Shown here piece by piece: positions 36,015 through 47,975 of a stretch of DNA of 64,000 nt (position 1 is its first letter; each line of letters begins with the position of its first letter). This stretch comes from Lepidodermella squamata (taxonomy: Eukaryota > Gastrotricha). The translations under genes and the position numbers were made by a program. The stretch spans positions 186,001-250,000 of the forward strand of contig JBLDXI010000043.1 of the NCBI GenBank assembly GCA_047495785.1. Direction: 5' to 3'. The notes below the pieces were generated by a model, which worked only from the letters and a program-made list of their open reading frames with translations, made no database searches and was not told the origin of the DNA.

Positions 36015-38720
36015 CTAGTATAAACTCTTCTCGATCAGGCAGCTGTTCCAGTTTCTCTCGAAGTCCTTGAACGCGTTGAACAGTTTCACCTACGTAATAT
36101 GAGATCAGAGATCAAGGGCCAGTTCATATCTATGTTTCTTTCATACCCGCTTCTCGCCGGCAGCGCATCGTCCGTTGCAAGTCAGAGCGGTATTTTTCGC
36201 CAAGCATAAGCGAACATTCTTAACGACAGACGGCCAAAAATTGGTAAGAAATAGTTGTCACAAAAAGAGCAACTCACCCCTCTCGGACAAGTCTCGTCGT
36301 AAAGCCGATAGAAACTTAGAAGTTTTCTCTCGCTGGCCAGGCAGCTTTCGCGACACCCTGTGAATCTACCTGTCGTCCTTGACTCGCATCGAACCCGAAC
36401 ATTCGAAACGGGAACTGAGCAAATATCTTGAAATGTTATCACTCGCAGATACACGCAAAATCGATTACCCGGGGGTGAAGACATTGGTGCGATTGTGATA
36501 TTGCATGTTTCTGTCTGCGTCCGCGCTGCATCGATGTAGCAATAAGGCCCAGTTGGGCGGGATTCAGGGTTGCGGCAGTAATTGGCCTGATCAGCTCGAA
36601 TGCCACCCGGGAACTTGAGCATCTCGATGTAGTCTACTATCCAGTCGAGTTGAGGCCATGGTTGGCAGGCGGCGCCAGATTGCGTCGTAGTAGCAAATCC
36701 CTCATAGTCGTAACCACTTGGGGTTATTCTGAGCTCCGCTTTGTTGTCGCTTGGGCAGCTTGATCGCGCAAACAATCGAAAGCCATTACCCGGGTTGGGA
36801 GAGTTTGATTTAAAGTGAACAATCGCCTTGTCTGTAGAGCTCTCGTAGACCTTCCCAGCTGTAGCGCCGTAAGAGCAGTAACGGAAATAGGGCTGGGTGC
36901 CATCGACTGGATCTCGAAATTCGACGTAGTCGAAGCACGAGTCGTTTCTAATTGCATAGCCACTGGTAGCTGATAAAATGGTCCTTATTTAATGGAGAGT
37001 TAATGAAAAAAAGAAACCTACCGGACCCCACTGTTAGATCCGGTCTTCCGTCGAAGCCAAACACAATCCCAGGCTGTTTATTGCAAATATTAAGATAACT
37101 TCATTGCGGCAATGAGATTGACAACTTTACCTGAGAGCTGACTACCCACCAAGTGCAACTGCTGTAGGCGATATAAGGGTTCGGGTAATTGGGTGAAGTT
37201 ATCTCGATCGATGTACAAGCCGGCAAGTTGATGACTCCGCCGCACGTCTCGTTGCCAAACGGCGGTTGCTGCTCGCAGGTTGGACCGCCGAATCCAGGTG
37301 GGCATTTGCAACGATCGCAGTTTTTCGGGTCACGATAGCCCCCGAATTTGCAATTAGGACTAGATCCACTACAACTCGCTATAAATCAAAATGCTGGCTT
37401 CAGTTTGATTCGTTTTACGTTTCTCATTCGTTGAGACTCGACTAAAAGGTAATTTTCAAAATTCTCAACATTCGAGTCGTGAATTTTCTCGGTAAATGTT
37501 TATAAAATTGTGAAACTAATACAAACCTGAGCAGTCGTACTTGAGATTTATCAGTTTGAAATTGTTGAAAGAAGTAATCGGCGCATTCATGGCGCCCACG
37601 TATCGCCAGTCTTTAGGTTGAAAATCGCCGCCATCCTCGAGCGGGTGCGCCATAAGCGCAGCCCCGTAGTCAAACGGCACTCCAAATGATTCTGACTCAT
37701 CGGCGATCAAAGAAGTCCAACTGTGATATAAATATAAGAATAATTGAGATGAGTATCAAATGCCACGGGTCATATCTTGCCTGCCGGGTATCATTATATC
37801 GACGTAGCCATCTCGATCGTATCGTGAATGTTCGTTGCGCTACCAGAAGTCGTAAAGATATTTCCGTGTATTCATAATCAGGAAATTTTTTACCAAATGC
37901 GCAATGTCAGCAAGCATTCGGTGAACAGTCTACAAGAAAGCGAACATTTCTCGGTATTTAGAAGTAGAGCAGGTTTTATATACCTCGATGTTTATATAAT
38001 AATTTCTGGTGTTGTTGAGTGTTTCAACGCCGATGTACGCACTGGAAAAGTAACAGTTTTTTAATCAAAAGCCAGAATGCCCTAGTTAAAATTACTTCAA
38101 GCCGACCTCGTAGACGGTAACTGTTGGCGTTTCCGTGCTGTTCAAAGGCAGAATGACGTAGTCGAGGCAGGTTTCTTGCTTATACATGTCCAGCCCTGCT
38201 ATGGAGCGATTTCTCAACTCTTCGCCTGGGTGAAAAAAACATGGAATTCATTTATTCAACGGATTACTAGCTGGATACTTGTTCCGTTGTCAAATATGAC
38301 AGAAATTAACAGTGATGGCAGTTTTCCGATATCAGGCGCAGCATTCAGGATCGGCTCAGCATCAAGGTTGTGTTTCTCGGCCATATAATTTCGATAGCGA
38401 GCCCGGGCTTCAGGGAGGCCTCCACGCGGGTATTGCTTTACCTTGAATATCTCCAACGGAAGCTGAATAACCGATATTATGAGCAAATTTACAGTATAGG
38501 AAAGGAAGGATTACCGGAGAAAAGCCGTTGTCAATTTTAAGTTGAGAATCTAACTTGTGTAAAGTCAGTCTTATTTCTTCCCGATCACCGGGATATTCGT
38601 AGCCAAACACGACCTCGAATTAAATGAGCCGATGAAATGAAAATGTTTGAACTTAAACAAGCTTACCGATGCGAGAAAGGTCAAGAGAATTGCTGCTGAG
38701 GCTCGCCAATTGTAAACCAT
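36015..38720 (-). CDS. Gene C: secreted astacin-like pseudoprotease, EGF-CUB-kringle
   Basis: Fourteen exons (38720-38667, 38613-38515, 38462-38279, 38225-38096, 38041-37984, 37929-37894, 37839-37781, 37720-37527, 37378-37131, 37073-37022, 36969-36469, 36414-36278, 36218-36147, 36089-36015) join to 632 residues. A signal peptide (MVYNWRASAAILLTFLAS) is followed by about 80 residues of propeptide-like sequence from two exons where A and B have a single short exon. The astacin-like part has ETCLDYV, EHSRYDRDGYV (very close to active astacins), FDYGAALM and KYDC. The zinc motif reads HRMLADIAHLR, so it is inactive. EGF, CUB, kringle and the C-terminal Cys-rich module follow. The intron after exon 7 starts with GC, not GT; the exon length of 59 matches gene A exactly, which supports this. 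GB2 starts 493 bases away on the other strand. Confidence 0.85.
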
Positions 38721-39212
38721 TTTCCTAGCACTTCAAAGTATTTGCAAATAATAATAATCTCCAACAAAATGAAATGAAAATCGTTGACAGAATAAGCTGA
38801 AATTATTTCGAAAATAATCAGGCGCGTGCTGATAAACGCGTGCTGGTAAACGTAAAACCAGCTCTATGCTTCTCATTCATAGAAAAAACCTTATATTTTA
38901 AATGGAGAATTTGAAAAAAGTCGTTTCGCCCCGTTTTTCACATGACAGTCATCAACGTGGTGCGTTTAGGGTAAACACAGTAATCCTGTGAAAAATGGGG
39001 TGAAGCGACCTTGGAAAGCACTTTAGCAAGCTGATAATATCAAATTCAAAACTTTTCCGATCATAGCGGTTGCTGAGTTTGATATTTCTTCCGGCATAAC
39101 CTGCATTTGATGTTGATTGAAAACTATAAAAACACTTCAGTTTCTACATCAATGTCCTGCTGACCTGATGACATTTTACAAACTATTCGTCGTTTCCTAT
39201 TCGACTTCAGCG
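38721..39212. promoter_or_regulatory. Shared divergent promoter region, C and GB2
   Basis: Only 492 bases separate the start codons of C (-) and GB2 (+). At 38920-39010 lies an imperfect inverted repeat with arms of about 24 bases (gtcgtttcgccccgtttttca and the complement of ctgtgaaaaatggggtgaagcgac). It could be a regulatory site read from both sides or a tiny MITE. No TATA box is obvious. Confidence 0.4.
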
Positions 39213-42115
39213 ATGCATGGTTTCAAAATACTTATTTTACTGAGTTGGTGTGTTTTGCCAATTCTGGGTCAGAAAACCTACAACTTGTCGCTGCTGACGC
39301 TGATTTCATTCACGGGAAATCCACCAGCAACAGGCGCAGCTTGTAAAATCGCCTCCGATATAGCTGTCAACGCTGTGAACAATCAATCGGAGATTCTACC
39401 AGACTATCGCATCGTAATGCAATACGAAGATGAATCTGCTGGAATACTTGCAGCCAGGGCTGTTGTAAGCTACACTCAAAGTTACGAAAAGCAGCAAAAA
39501 CCTGACGCATTTCAATCACCTATTATTGCCGGGCCAAATTTTTCGAACGGATGCAAAGGGGTTGGTCCAATGTTGCATGAGCTAAATTCCGTGGGCCTAA
39601 CAAGCCGCTGCACGGCTTCTTTTCTAACCGATCGAAACATCTATAAGAATTTGTATTTGATGCGATCGACAGCCGGCATATGCCTTTTCGCTCAATTGAG
39701 GTTCATCAAAGATGTTGGAAAATGGCAACGGATTGGGATTATCACAAATGTCGGAAATGTTGCTGAATACACGTCAGCTGCGATGCTACAACGCCTCGCC
39801 CTAGAGCAGGGCAATGTTTCCGTGCCCCATTTCGACATCGTAGCTGAGATGGATGACGAGTACTTTGTGGCGATGAAGAAGAGTGATGTCAGGGTTTTTG
39901 TAGTGAATACAGGAACAGGCAGGCTGGTTTGGAGGTTTTTCTGCCAAGCTCATAAGTTTGGGATTACCGGGCCGAGATACGCGTTTATTCTTCTCGGAGT
40001 AGTATTCAGCGACCCTACAACTCTGCCCGACCCTGTGGTGCCCCAATGCCGTCGAGCTGTTGTAGCTGAGCAAATGAAGGTAAACTAATATTTACTTTTT
40101 TGTCCGGCGGATAAATAAAATGTAACATCGACCCCGGGATAGACGGGAAAATGCTAATAATTTATAATTAGACTCGTTTATAGAATTTAGAGGCCTACCA
40201 TAACCGGGATTTCGAAAACTGATTTCCGCGATGTATACGTTTCACGAAAAATGCGATTTATATATATGCAGTGCTCCCTCGATAAGGGTCGGGGTCCAGG
40301 TCCGTGAAATTATGGAGGGCAAGGACCATCGAGGTATTAAAGTTTTGTTTGCTCAAAAGAGATGCCGCGAGCAAGCTCTGAGTCTGGAAAAATTGCACGT
40401 TGAGGGTACGTTGATAGCGGGGTTGCAGTTATCGGGGGAGCAATTGGATTGCAGTTATCGTCAATTTTCTATCATCATCTTGCGCGAAGAGCGTGGAAAT
40501 CCTAACCCTCATCCTTAAAGTGTAAAAACACGTATACTCCCACGTTTCCTTCTTGTTCTATTCAAGGATACGGTTTCCAGGTTACTTCCTGTTGTCATTG
40601 CGTTCTATACTTTGAAAGTTTTTGTAGCATGCTTTTTGGACAGCTCCGAGCCTATCCACAATGGAGCCAACAACAACAATCGCATTAGGATACAATTTGC
40701 TTGAATTTGACGCCACTTTTGATCGATACACGAATTACGCGAAACCTGTCGACTATGAAAACCGAGTGTCCTGTCACGACAACATCCTTCAAGCGGTACT
40801 GACACTCCACGAGTCAGAGAAAGCTCTGAAAGCTCAGAATCTATCGCTACGCAATATGCGAGATCAACCTGAACGCGTCTTGCGGGTCGTGAACGAAACA
40901 GCCCTCTCCATTGATTATTTAGGATTGAGAATGGGTAGGTTGAAATACAATAGCCGGGGAGAGATAGATGGGGACATTTTGACGGTGAGCCAGTGGACAC
41001 CCAATTCGGGGTATCAGATCTTGTACACAGTTCATCAGTACCCTAATACATCAGCGTACGCCCTTTCGAGCTACTGGATGAAGAAATATCGCGATCCTTC
41101 TTGGCAAACACAGAATTGTGAACCACCCAAAGACAGAGCTAATCTGAAACAGGAGATCGAAGAGATACCCAGAGAAATGATCTACATTACTGGTCCTATT
41201 GCTGCTATAGTTAGTCTCGCTCAGATTGGGGGAATCTTCAAGATTACTCGTAGCTCGAAGTTAGATCAGGGCCTTTGCAAAGTGAAGCTGCTTGGAATGA
41301 TAGGAGCTCTAGTAATGAATGCTGCTTCGATCGCTTTCTCGGTGCAAACTTCAATATCGCCTTTATTTCTTTGGAAACTGAGGCTAGCGCTGATAGTCCT
41401 GAGCTTTGGTCTGGTGAACGGAACACTAAACTTACGACCGGTCCTCATATTGCTAAAATCTGACAAGAAAGCGAGACTTTCCTCGAAAGCAAATACAGAG
41501 ATGAGTCGAATTTCGGCTGGCAGTGTTGTTTCCCGAAGAGGAACGGCAATACGAATGACGACCGTCAAAACGAAATTCAACGAAAATAGGGGATCTCGCC
41601 CAGCTTCCATAATTGCGCTTCCAAATGTGAAGCCAATTGATTTGAAAGCAACGCATAAATTGAGCTTCAAATGCGTGCTGATTTTTACGCTAGTTAACGC
41701 TGCTCTCGTTGGATGCTGGTTACTCGCAGATCCCTTGAGATGCGTCGTCGCGACCACAGAGGCACAGTACGTCGATGGGGATGATCTTGTAATTGATACT
41801 TCCTACTGGATTTGCGAATCTGAAGAAAATCACTCTAAATGGCTTGCATCGCTTCTGGCTCTTAATGCTGGCATGCTGATGATTGGTTGCATTTCGACTT
41901 TGAGGTTGAAATTCAATGGCAGGTCTACCGTGCCAGAGATGAAGCCCATGTCTCTAGGTTTGGCAAACTTTGCGTTGATTTACGTCGGTGGCATTCTCAT
42001 TGTTGCTGCTGTCGACGACATTGTGGCTCAGGCGATAACCATAGCTTTTGCTCTCTTGATCAATTCCTCAACAACATCTGCAACTTGGCTCTACCCACTT
42101 GTATCGCATCATTAA
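39213..42115 (+). CDS. GB2: GABA-B-like class C GPCR
   Basis: Two exons, 39213-40079 and 40628-42115, join at phase 0 to 784 residues. Start chosen at the ATG that opens the signal peptide MHGFKILILLSWCVLPILG; an earlier ATG at 39117 is less likely. The ectodomain (to about residue 465) resembles GABA-B and natriuretic-receptor ligand-binding domains: GNPPATGAACKIA, GKWQRIGIITN. PPKDR at about 455-459 precedes TM1. Seven hydrophobic segments run from about 473 to 780, with WLLADPL at the end of TM4 as in GABA-B receptors. TM3 has Trp at about 538 where class C receptors have Cys, and loop 2 has two Cys (about 661 and 685). The TM3-TM4 loop is about 70 residues, basic and Ser-rich. The tail is four residues. 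Closest relative here is GB6. The ligand is unknown. Confidence 0.9.
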
Positions 42116-42740
42116 CAAAACAAATCGTGATATCGTGCATATCCTGTGGTTGTCGCATATATATTGCCACACGGAGCAAGGCGCTGTGAACATAGCTGTG
42201 TGATGTTTGTTAGCTATACCGACAATATAGGCTTATCACCAGCAGTGCATCTTTGTCGTATGGATGTTCATAAGTAGGTAGTATGGTTCTTAATTCCACT
42301 TTTTACACTGAAATGGAGGGAATTAATAATTAGAAAATGCTTGGGGAACTGATGTATTTTATCACTATGGTTTCATGTTTGGATACTAGAAGCAAACGAA
42401 AAGCAGATGACATCTCTGTTTTATCAACGTTATTCTTTATTCTCAAAATTTCCAATCTTCGTTTTCATCTTCGCCGTAGACAAGAAAACGCCTCATCATT
42501 CAAGACGGTTAAGCGATATGAAACTCAGCCAGATCGATTTTCAGGTCTTTATACGGCTGTTAATTGTACGAGAGAGCGAGCCAAAGTTACGTGGGTATTT
42601 GTCCGGTGATTGATTAGCAATATTGTTAACATAAATTAAACTACAAATATCCGCTACGTCGAATAGGGTCTCCTCTGTCACATTCATTTAATTAGTTATG
42701 CTTTTCGGCTCGAAAATTGGAAATTTGCAAAAATAAAGAG
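42116..42740. other. Intergenic, GB2-GB3
   Basis: No gene is supported. Probably holds GB2's 3' untranslated region and GB3's promoter, but I see no clear signals. Confidence 0.35.
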
Positions 42741-45186
42741 ATGCTATTGAGGAACGTTTCTTCCGTTCTGTTGTTACTTTTCGCGGTTACTCTCCAGCAA
42801 GTTTCAACAAAGAAACCTTTCCGAATGGTCATGCTGCATATGATGGCATTCACGGGTAATGCTCCCTCATCTAGTCAGGCCTGCAGAATAGCCACTCAAC
42901 TCACAGCAGACATTGTCAATTCCCGAATCGATATCTTGCCCGACTACCACATCGAAGTCCAATTTGAAGACGAAGCTGGAGGTCTGTTAGCGGCTAGGCA
43001 GGTTGTAGCTTTCAGTAGAAGCTTCGAAGACGATGCAAGGCCTGACACATTTCAGTCGCCAGTCATAGGCGGGCCACAATTTTCAACCGGGTGCAAGGCA
43101 ATGGGACCGACTTTGCATCATTTGCATTCCGTGGCGATTTCATCAACTTGCGCCGCTCCTTTTCTCACTGATCGGAACATTTATAGTAATCTGTATTTAA
43201 TAAGATCTACTGGTGGCGTCTTAACGTATGCCCAGATGCATTTAATCAAGGAAATCGGGAAATGGCAACGGATTGGTATCATCACCAGCGCTGGTAACAT
43301 TTTCGATTACTCATCGGCAGCGATTCTCCAACGCTTGGCACTAGACTACGCAAACGTCGCCGTTCCCTACTTCGACATCGTCTTGGAAATGGACGACGAA
43401 TATTTCTCTCAACTGAAGCAGAGTGATGTGAGGATTGTTGTTGTTTTCACTTCAACGGCCCGACTTGTTTGGCGATTCCTATGCCAAGCTCACAGATTCG
43501 GAATGACGGGATCTAAGTACATATTCATCCTACTTGGGATCTCGTATAGCGACCCGATGGGATTGAACGATCCGGTGGTACCAGGCTGTTCTCGAGCCAT
43601 GGTGATTGAACAGATGAAGGTTAGAAGCATTGGAAATTATAAGGTGGTTTAAACTAATTTTCATCCTGTTTCAGTATTCCTATTGGACTGCTCCCATTCA
43701 ATATTCAGCTGAACCTACTGCGAGGTCTGAATTCGGCTACAACCTTATAGAATTCGATGCTATTTTTGATAACTATACCAACAAAACCCCTCCATATGAC
43801 TACGCTCAACGGGTCTTGTGCCATGACACAATGATGCAGGGCCTCTTAACCCTCGATATTGCGGAGAAGCGGTTGAAAGCTCTCAACATGTCACTACGAA
43901 ATTTGAGGGACCATCCTAAGCTAGTCGGTCGTATTGTGAATGAAACAGCGATATCTTTGGATTACTTGGGTCTTAGGATGGGCCGAATGCGGTACAATAA
44001 TCGAGGAGAAGTTGATGCTGATGTTCAAATGATGGGCTATTGGACCCCGGAGAGAAGGCTGGAATACATCTATACAGTTCATCAATTTCTTAACTCTTCG
44101 GGCTATTCCTACGACAGCTATTGGATGCGCAAGATTCGAGAGCCTGTTTGGTTAACGATAAACCGTCAGCCACCCCGAGATCGCGTTGCAATGATGGAAT
44201 CAAGGGAAGAAATCCCCATCGAATTCGCCTATTTCGTGATTATCTCATGTGGAATTTTAGTAATAATCCAGTCTGCGCTTCAGCTGAAGGTAATGAAGAA
44301 AGATGGCTCAAGCCTGAAAACTTCAATGTTAAATATCATCTCGCTGTTCTTACTCAACGCTTCAGCAATTGCTTTCGCACTTCAAACTCAATTTTCACCC
44401 GGGCTTCTGTGGAAATTCAGGATTATACTCCTCACACTTGGTTTCTCTCTAATCAGTGGATGTTTCAATATTAATGCGTTGATGTTATCAATACATCTAC
44501 GCCAAAATCGCCCGAGAACGAGTCGAATTAGCCAGATTAGGAGCTCCAATGCTGGCACTGAGCTTCAGCTTAGAAAATTGGCTCAATTATCAAAGCAGGG
44601 TCGGGCTTCGCTAGTAACAGGAAGCGATGCGCAGGATAGATTAGCTGTAGTAGTACCACCTTGCAGGAATTCTGATGCGCGAGGTGAGCCAACGCAACTT
44701 GAGCGCATCGATCATCTTAGCTCCCTGTGGGTCATTATTTTCTGTTTGATTAACGGATCGATAGTTGGTTTTTGGCTTCTTGGAGATCCTTTAATTTGCT
44801 ACGAAGATAAGCAGCAGCCTAGCTTGAACCAGCATGAAGACATGATCATTTCGACCTCATTCTGGACATGCCGCTCTTCAGTGAACCATTATGCCTGGAT
44901 TGCGTGTTTGATTGCCCTGAATCTGCTGGTGATAGCTATTGGGGTGTTTTCAACTTTGAAACTGAGGTTCAAGAGTGTTAGTAAGGCCATGCCTCACTTT
45001 GGTATACAGACGCTATGCTTAATCAATATAGCGAGCATTTTTGTGGGATCAATCCTCATAGTAGTTGTGCTGAGAAATTTGATTGCACAAGAAATTACGA
45101 TATCGCTCGCGGCGCTGATCCTATCCGCATCAATGGCTGGAATGATGGTATTCAAGATGCTCCAAAGTGTCAATCCGTCATTTTGA
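42741..45186 (+). CDS. GB3: GABA-B-like class C GPCR
   Basis: Exons 42741-43619 and 43675-45186 join through a 55-base intron, phase 0, to 796 residues. Signal peptide MLLRNVSSVLLLLFAVTLQQ. The ectodomain keeps the family landmarks GCKAMGPTLHHLHS, FLTDRNIYSNLYLIRSTGG and GKWQRIGIIT. WTPERRLEYIYTVHQF and PPRDR lead into TM1. Seven hydrophobic segments follow. TM3 has LWKFR, with Trp in place of the class C Cys. Loop 2 has DPLIC and FWTC. The second intracellular loop is very long (about 90 residues, Arg- and Gln-rich, including SRISQIRSSNAG). The tail after TM7 is only a few residues. AATAAA lies at 45555. Closest to GB5 and GB4. The frame is intact throughout. Confidence 0.9.
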
Positions 45187-45594
45187 GTACGTGATACGCA
45201 CAGCAGGCATAATCATTAATTTTATGTTAACAATTCTCGACAATTGTGTTTTGATCAGCCGTTGTAGGGCCTACAATTTTTACCGTTGCATTTGATCTGT
45301 TATCGTCAAGTGGATTAGTTTAGAGAGTAGGCATTGATCAAAATTTTAATCAATTTGAAAATGTAGGTTAGATTAGCCTCAAACCCCGCTATTGTAACTA
45401 ATTCGATGTAAATGGCAGATCTCAATGGGGCTCAATACAAATCGCACGTTGTTTTTACTTCATACCAACATAATATATACTGTTCAGTTCTCATCTCATC
45501 ATGCACTTGTAAATTTATTTCAACTCATGGAAATATGGCAATATTCCAGGCATAAATAAAGCTCTTAGCATTTCATGACCTTCTCGCCAAGGCA
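45187..45594. other. GB3 3' region
   Basis: AT-rich, no gene. Likely the GB3 3' untranslated region up to the AATAAA at 45555. Confidence 0.35.
45555..45560 (+). promoter_or_regulatory. Probable GB3 poly(A) signal
   Basis: AATAAA about 370 bases after the stop codon. Confidence 0.4.
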
Positions 45595-46010
45595 TTGTCG
45601 GTCGGGCAGTTGGACCGAGCGATCAGTCTGAAGCCGTTTCCTGGTTCATTGGAAGTGGCTCTGAAGCGCAAAATCGCAACAATGCTGTTCGTTTCGTAGA
45701 CCTTGCTGGAAGTAACACCGTATGCGCAAAATCGGGGGTAGGCTAACAGCTAACGGCATCTTTGAACTTACGTAATCAGTGAAAAAATCGACGTAAAAAT
45801 CTGTAAATTCGTGATTTAAAAATTGGTATTATTTTCACATGCCAACAAACCTCAAGCAATTGTGTATTTCCGATGAACTTCGCACCTGGCCGGAAGTCTT
45901 GTTATCAAATGGCTGTAGCTGATTGCAGATTGCAGGTTGGCCTCCAAAATTAGGATGTTTGCAACGATCGGTGATCCTAGCCTCAACATTTGCAGCTCTG
46001 AGCAGAACCG
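45595..46010 (-). pseudogene. Relic of an astacin-family gene (CUB and EGF parts)
   Basis: Minus strand 45740-45595 reads SKVYETNS, then PGNGFRLIARSNCPTDNA, which is the end of the CUB module. Minus strand about 45990-45840 reads NFGGQPAICNQLQPFDNKT, matching the EGF-CUB junction (GFGGPTCEQQPPFGNET) with frameshifts and a lost Cys. The exons between are missing or unrecognisable. This is an old dead copy. Confidence 0.75.
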
Positions 46011-47774
46011 CTATCTAAAAAATGAAAACTAGAAATGATCTTATTTTCAGGCTCTAATTCTGAGGAATCAAATCACAGTGTAGCTTAACAGATCGTAAAT
46101 TTCCATGGCCTTAGCCTATTCTCTACACAATCAACAACATCACGGAGTATACAGACTCGACAGGCGATCGCGATGCCATCAAGTCGTTATATCAAGGGTG
46201 GATCCGATATTTGATTAACTGGGCATTTAGTCGCAAGTGCCACTGACTTTGACCGCGTCAATTAAGCCATGGCCGAAATTGAAGAAAGGTCATTTACAAT
46301 TCGAAGAAAGATCATCAGCCGACATCAAACAACTAAACTCCATATCTTTCACTCTAAACACTGTCTACATCGATCGAATAATTGGACACAGTTCTCAGAG
46401 TGTCGTTCGAGCTCAAGCGACCTGACTGCGATCCATTATATGTGCAATTTAACACCCAGAAAACCTGTGCGGTCTTGTCTACCTCGAGAAAAGGTGTAAC
46501 AACATGCAACATGATTCAAAACAACAGATTAATTATCAGTCCGACACAAACGCATTAAAGCGTCAATTGGCTCGGTTTTCTACACCACGGCCCACGGGAG
46601 TCCTCATGCTACTGCGATGCTTGAATGGTATATTCGCCCGTGCTACTTTCCAACCATTCGCATACCTGCCCACCTGTCACTCCTTGAAGCTGAACAAACT
46701 CCAAAAATGCTTCGCAAATCAGCAAAAATCAGTTACGAGCACAATGCCCATCTGCCACATCGGGAAACGCATCTGGAATAACACATCGGCGGAACAGGCA
46801 CGGTTTTAGGCTTTCGCGTTGTGCCCTGGGATGAAAGCGACTGAGTTGAGCAATCAATGCCGCATTACACAAGTGCTACGAAGAAGTACAACTGAGCATA
46901 ACTGCACACGTTATTACATGTAGGGTGTGATCGTGGGTCCTTTGCATTTCTAGAATAACTTGGATTGATCCAAACAAAAAACGAGCGAAGCAGAACATTT
47001 GTGAGAAATTACACCGAACCTCCTCAAATTCACAAATCAACTCCTGATAATCGCACACTGACTTCTTGCTCACGCTGGGACAACGACACGAATTCCATGA
47101 GATTTCCGAGATTTCCTCTTCCGAGAGGCAATGCGGTCGAGGATGGATGAGCTCAGGGGTTGAGTTCCGATTACTCAGTGTAAGATTTCAGCAGATATGT
47201 CAAAGAATTACAAATTAAATGATAATCATCTCAATTAAATTACGAATCAGACAATCAGACAATCACAATTATGCGCATGAATTGAGTTACGATTTCTCAA
47301 GTCGTGAATAATTAGCAATTTCAAGACAATCAGTCCTACCTTAACAGCTTGTAAACAGCTTGGGGCAAACTATTTTATCCGCGGTTTCTGCAAAAAGCAG
47401 CTGATTGACCAGCTCTTGAACCTCTGTCGCCACAGAATGAATGGATGGTTAAGAAATGCTTGGAATCAATGGGCGATCATCTATAGATAGAAATACAGCA
47501 TGTTTTCTATGTTCGAAAAAAATTGGTATCTATGATCTGCATCGAACGATAATTTCGCAAGTTAATTAGGTGCTTGAGATGTTGGGAAATAACTTAGGTA
47601 TTAGATTATGAATAAAGATTCTAATTCTTAGAAAAATTTGAAAAAGCAATATTGACAGCGCTCGAGTCAACGAAATCGATAACTCTGATTTTACAACAGA
47701 TAAATGAACGGTTTTGCTCATGAGTTCTATTCATAGTTACACAACTTTCAAAAACAAATAATAAAGTGCCACTT
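46011..47774. other. Gene-free stretch
   Basis: Several open frames of up to about 100 codons occur on both strands, but none shows a domain, a paralogue in the window or splice support. I see nothing I can name. Confidence 0.35.
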
Positions 47775-47975
47775 AGTGATTTATTTGTCACGCCAAGAAC
47801 GAGATTTATCAATTGTGAAAGTTCACTGTGCGTGATAATAAATCTCACGGCGTATCAGGAGATCGCGTGGCGCGAACAGCAGACGGAAACAATCACCAGA
47901 AAACAAGCGATAGTCAATTAAATGTTGATAAACATCACGTGACTGCTTCTAAACTTGGGACAACGGACAAGGGTT
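47775..47975. repeat. Interspersed repeat family R1, 3' part
   Basis: Shares aataaatctcacggcgtat, agatc.cgtgg, gaacagc and cgtgactgcttct..gacaacggacaa with 26270-26420. The left part of the family is missing or too diverged. Confidence 0.55.

Noticed and set aside
40231-40518. 95-codon frame as a separate gene
   Set aside because: It lies in the GB2 intron, has no relatives in the matching intron of GB6 and no known motif.
46237-47150. Several open frames as genes
   Set aside because: They overlap on both strands, have no domain, no paralogue and no consistent splice sites.
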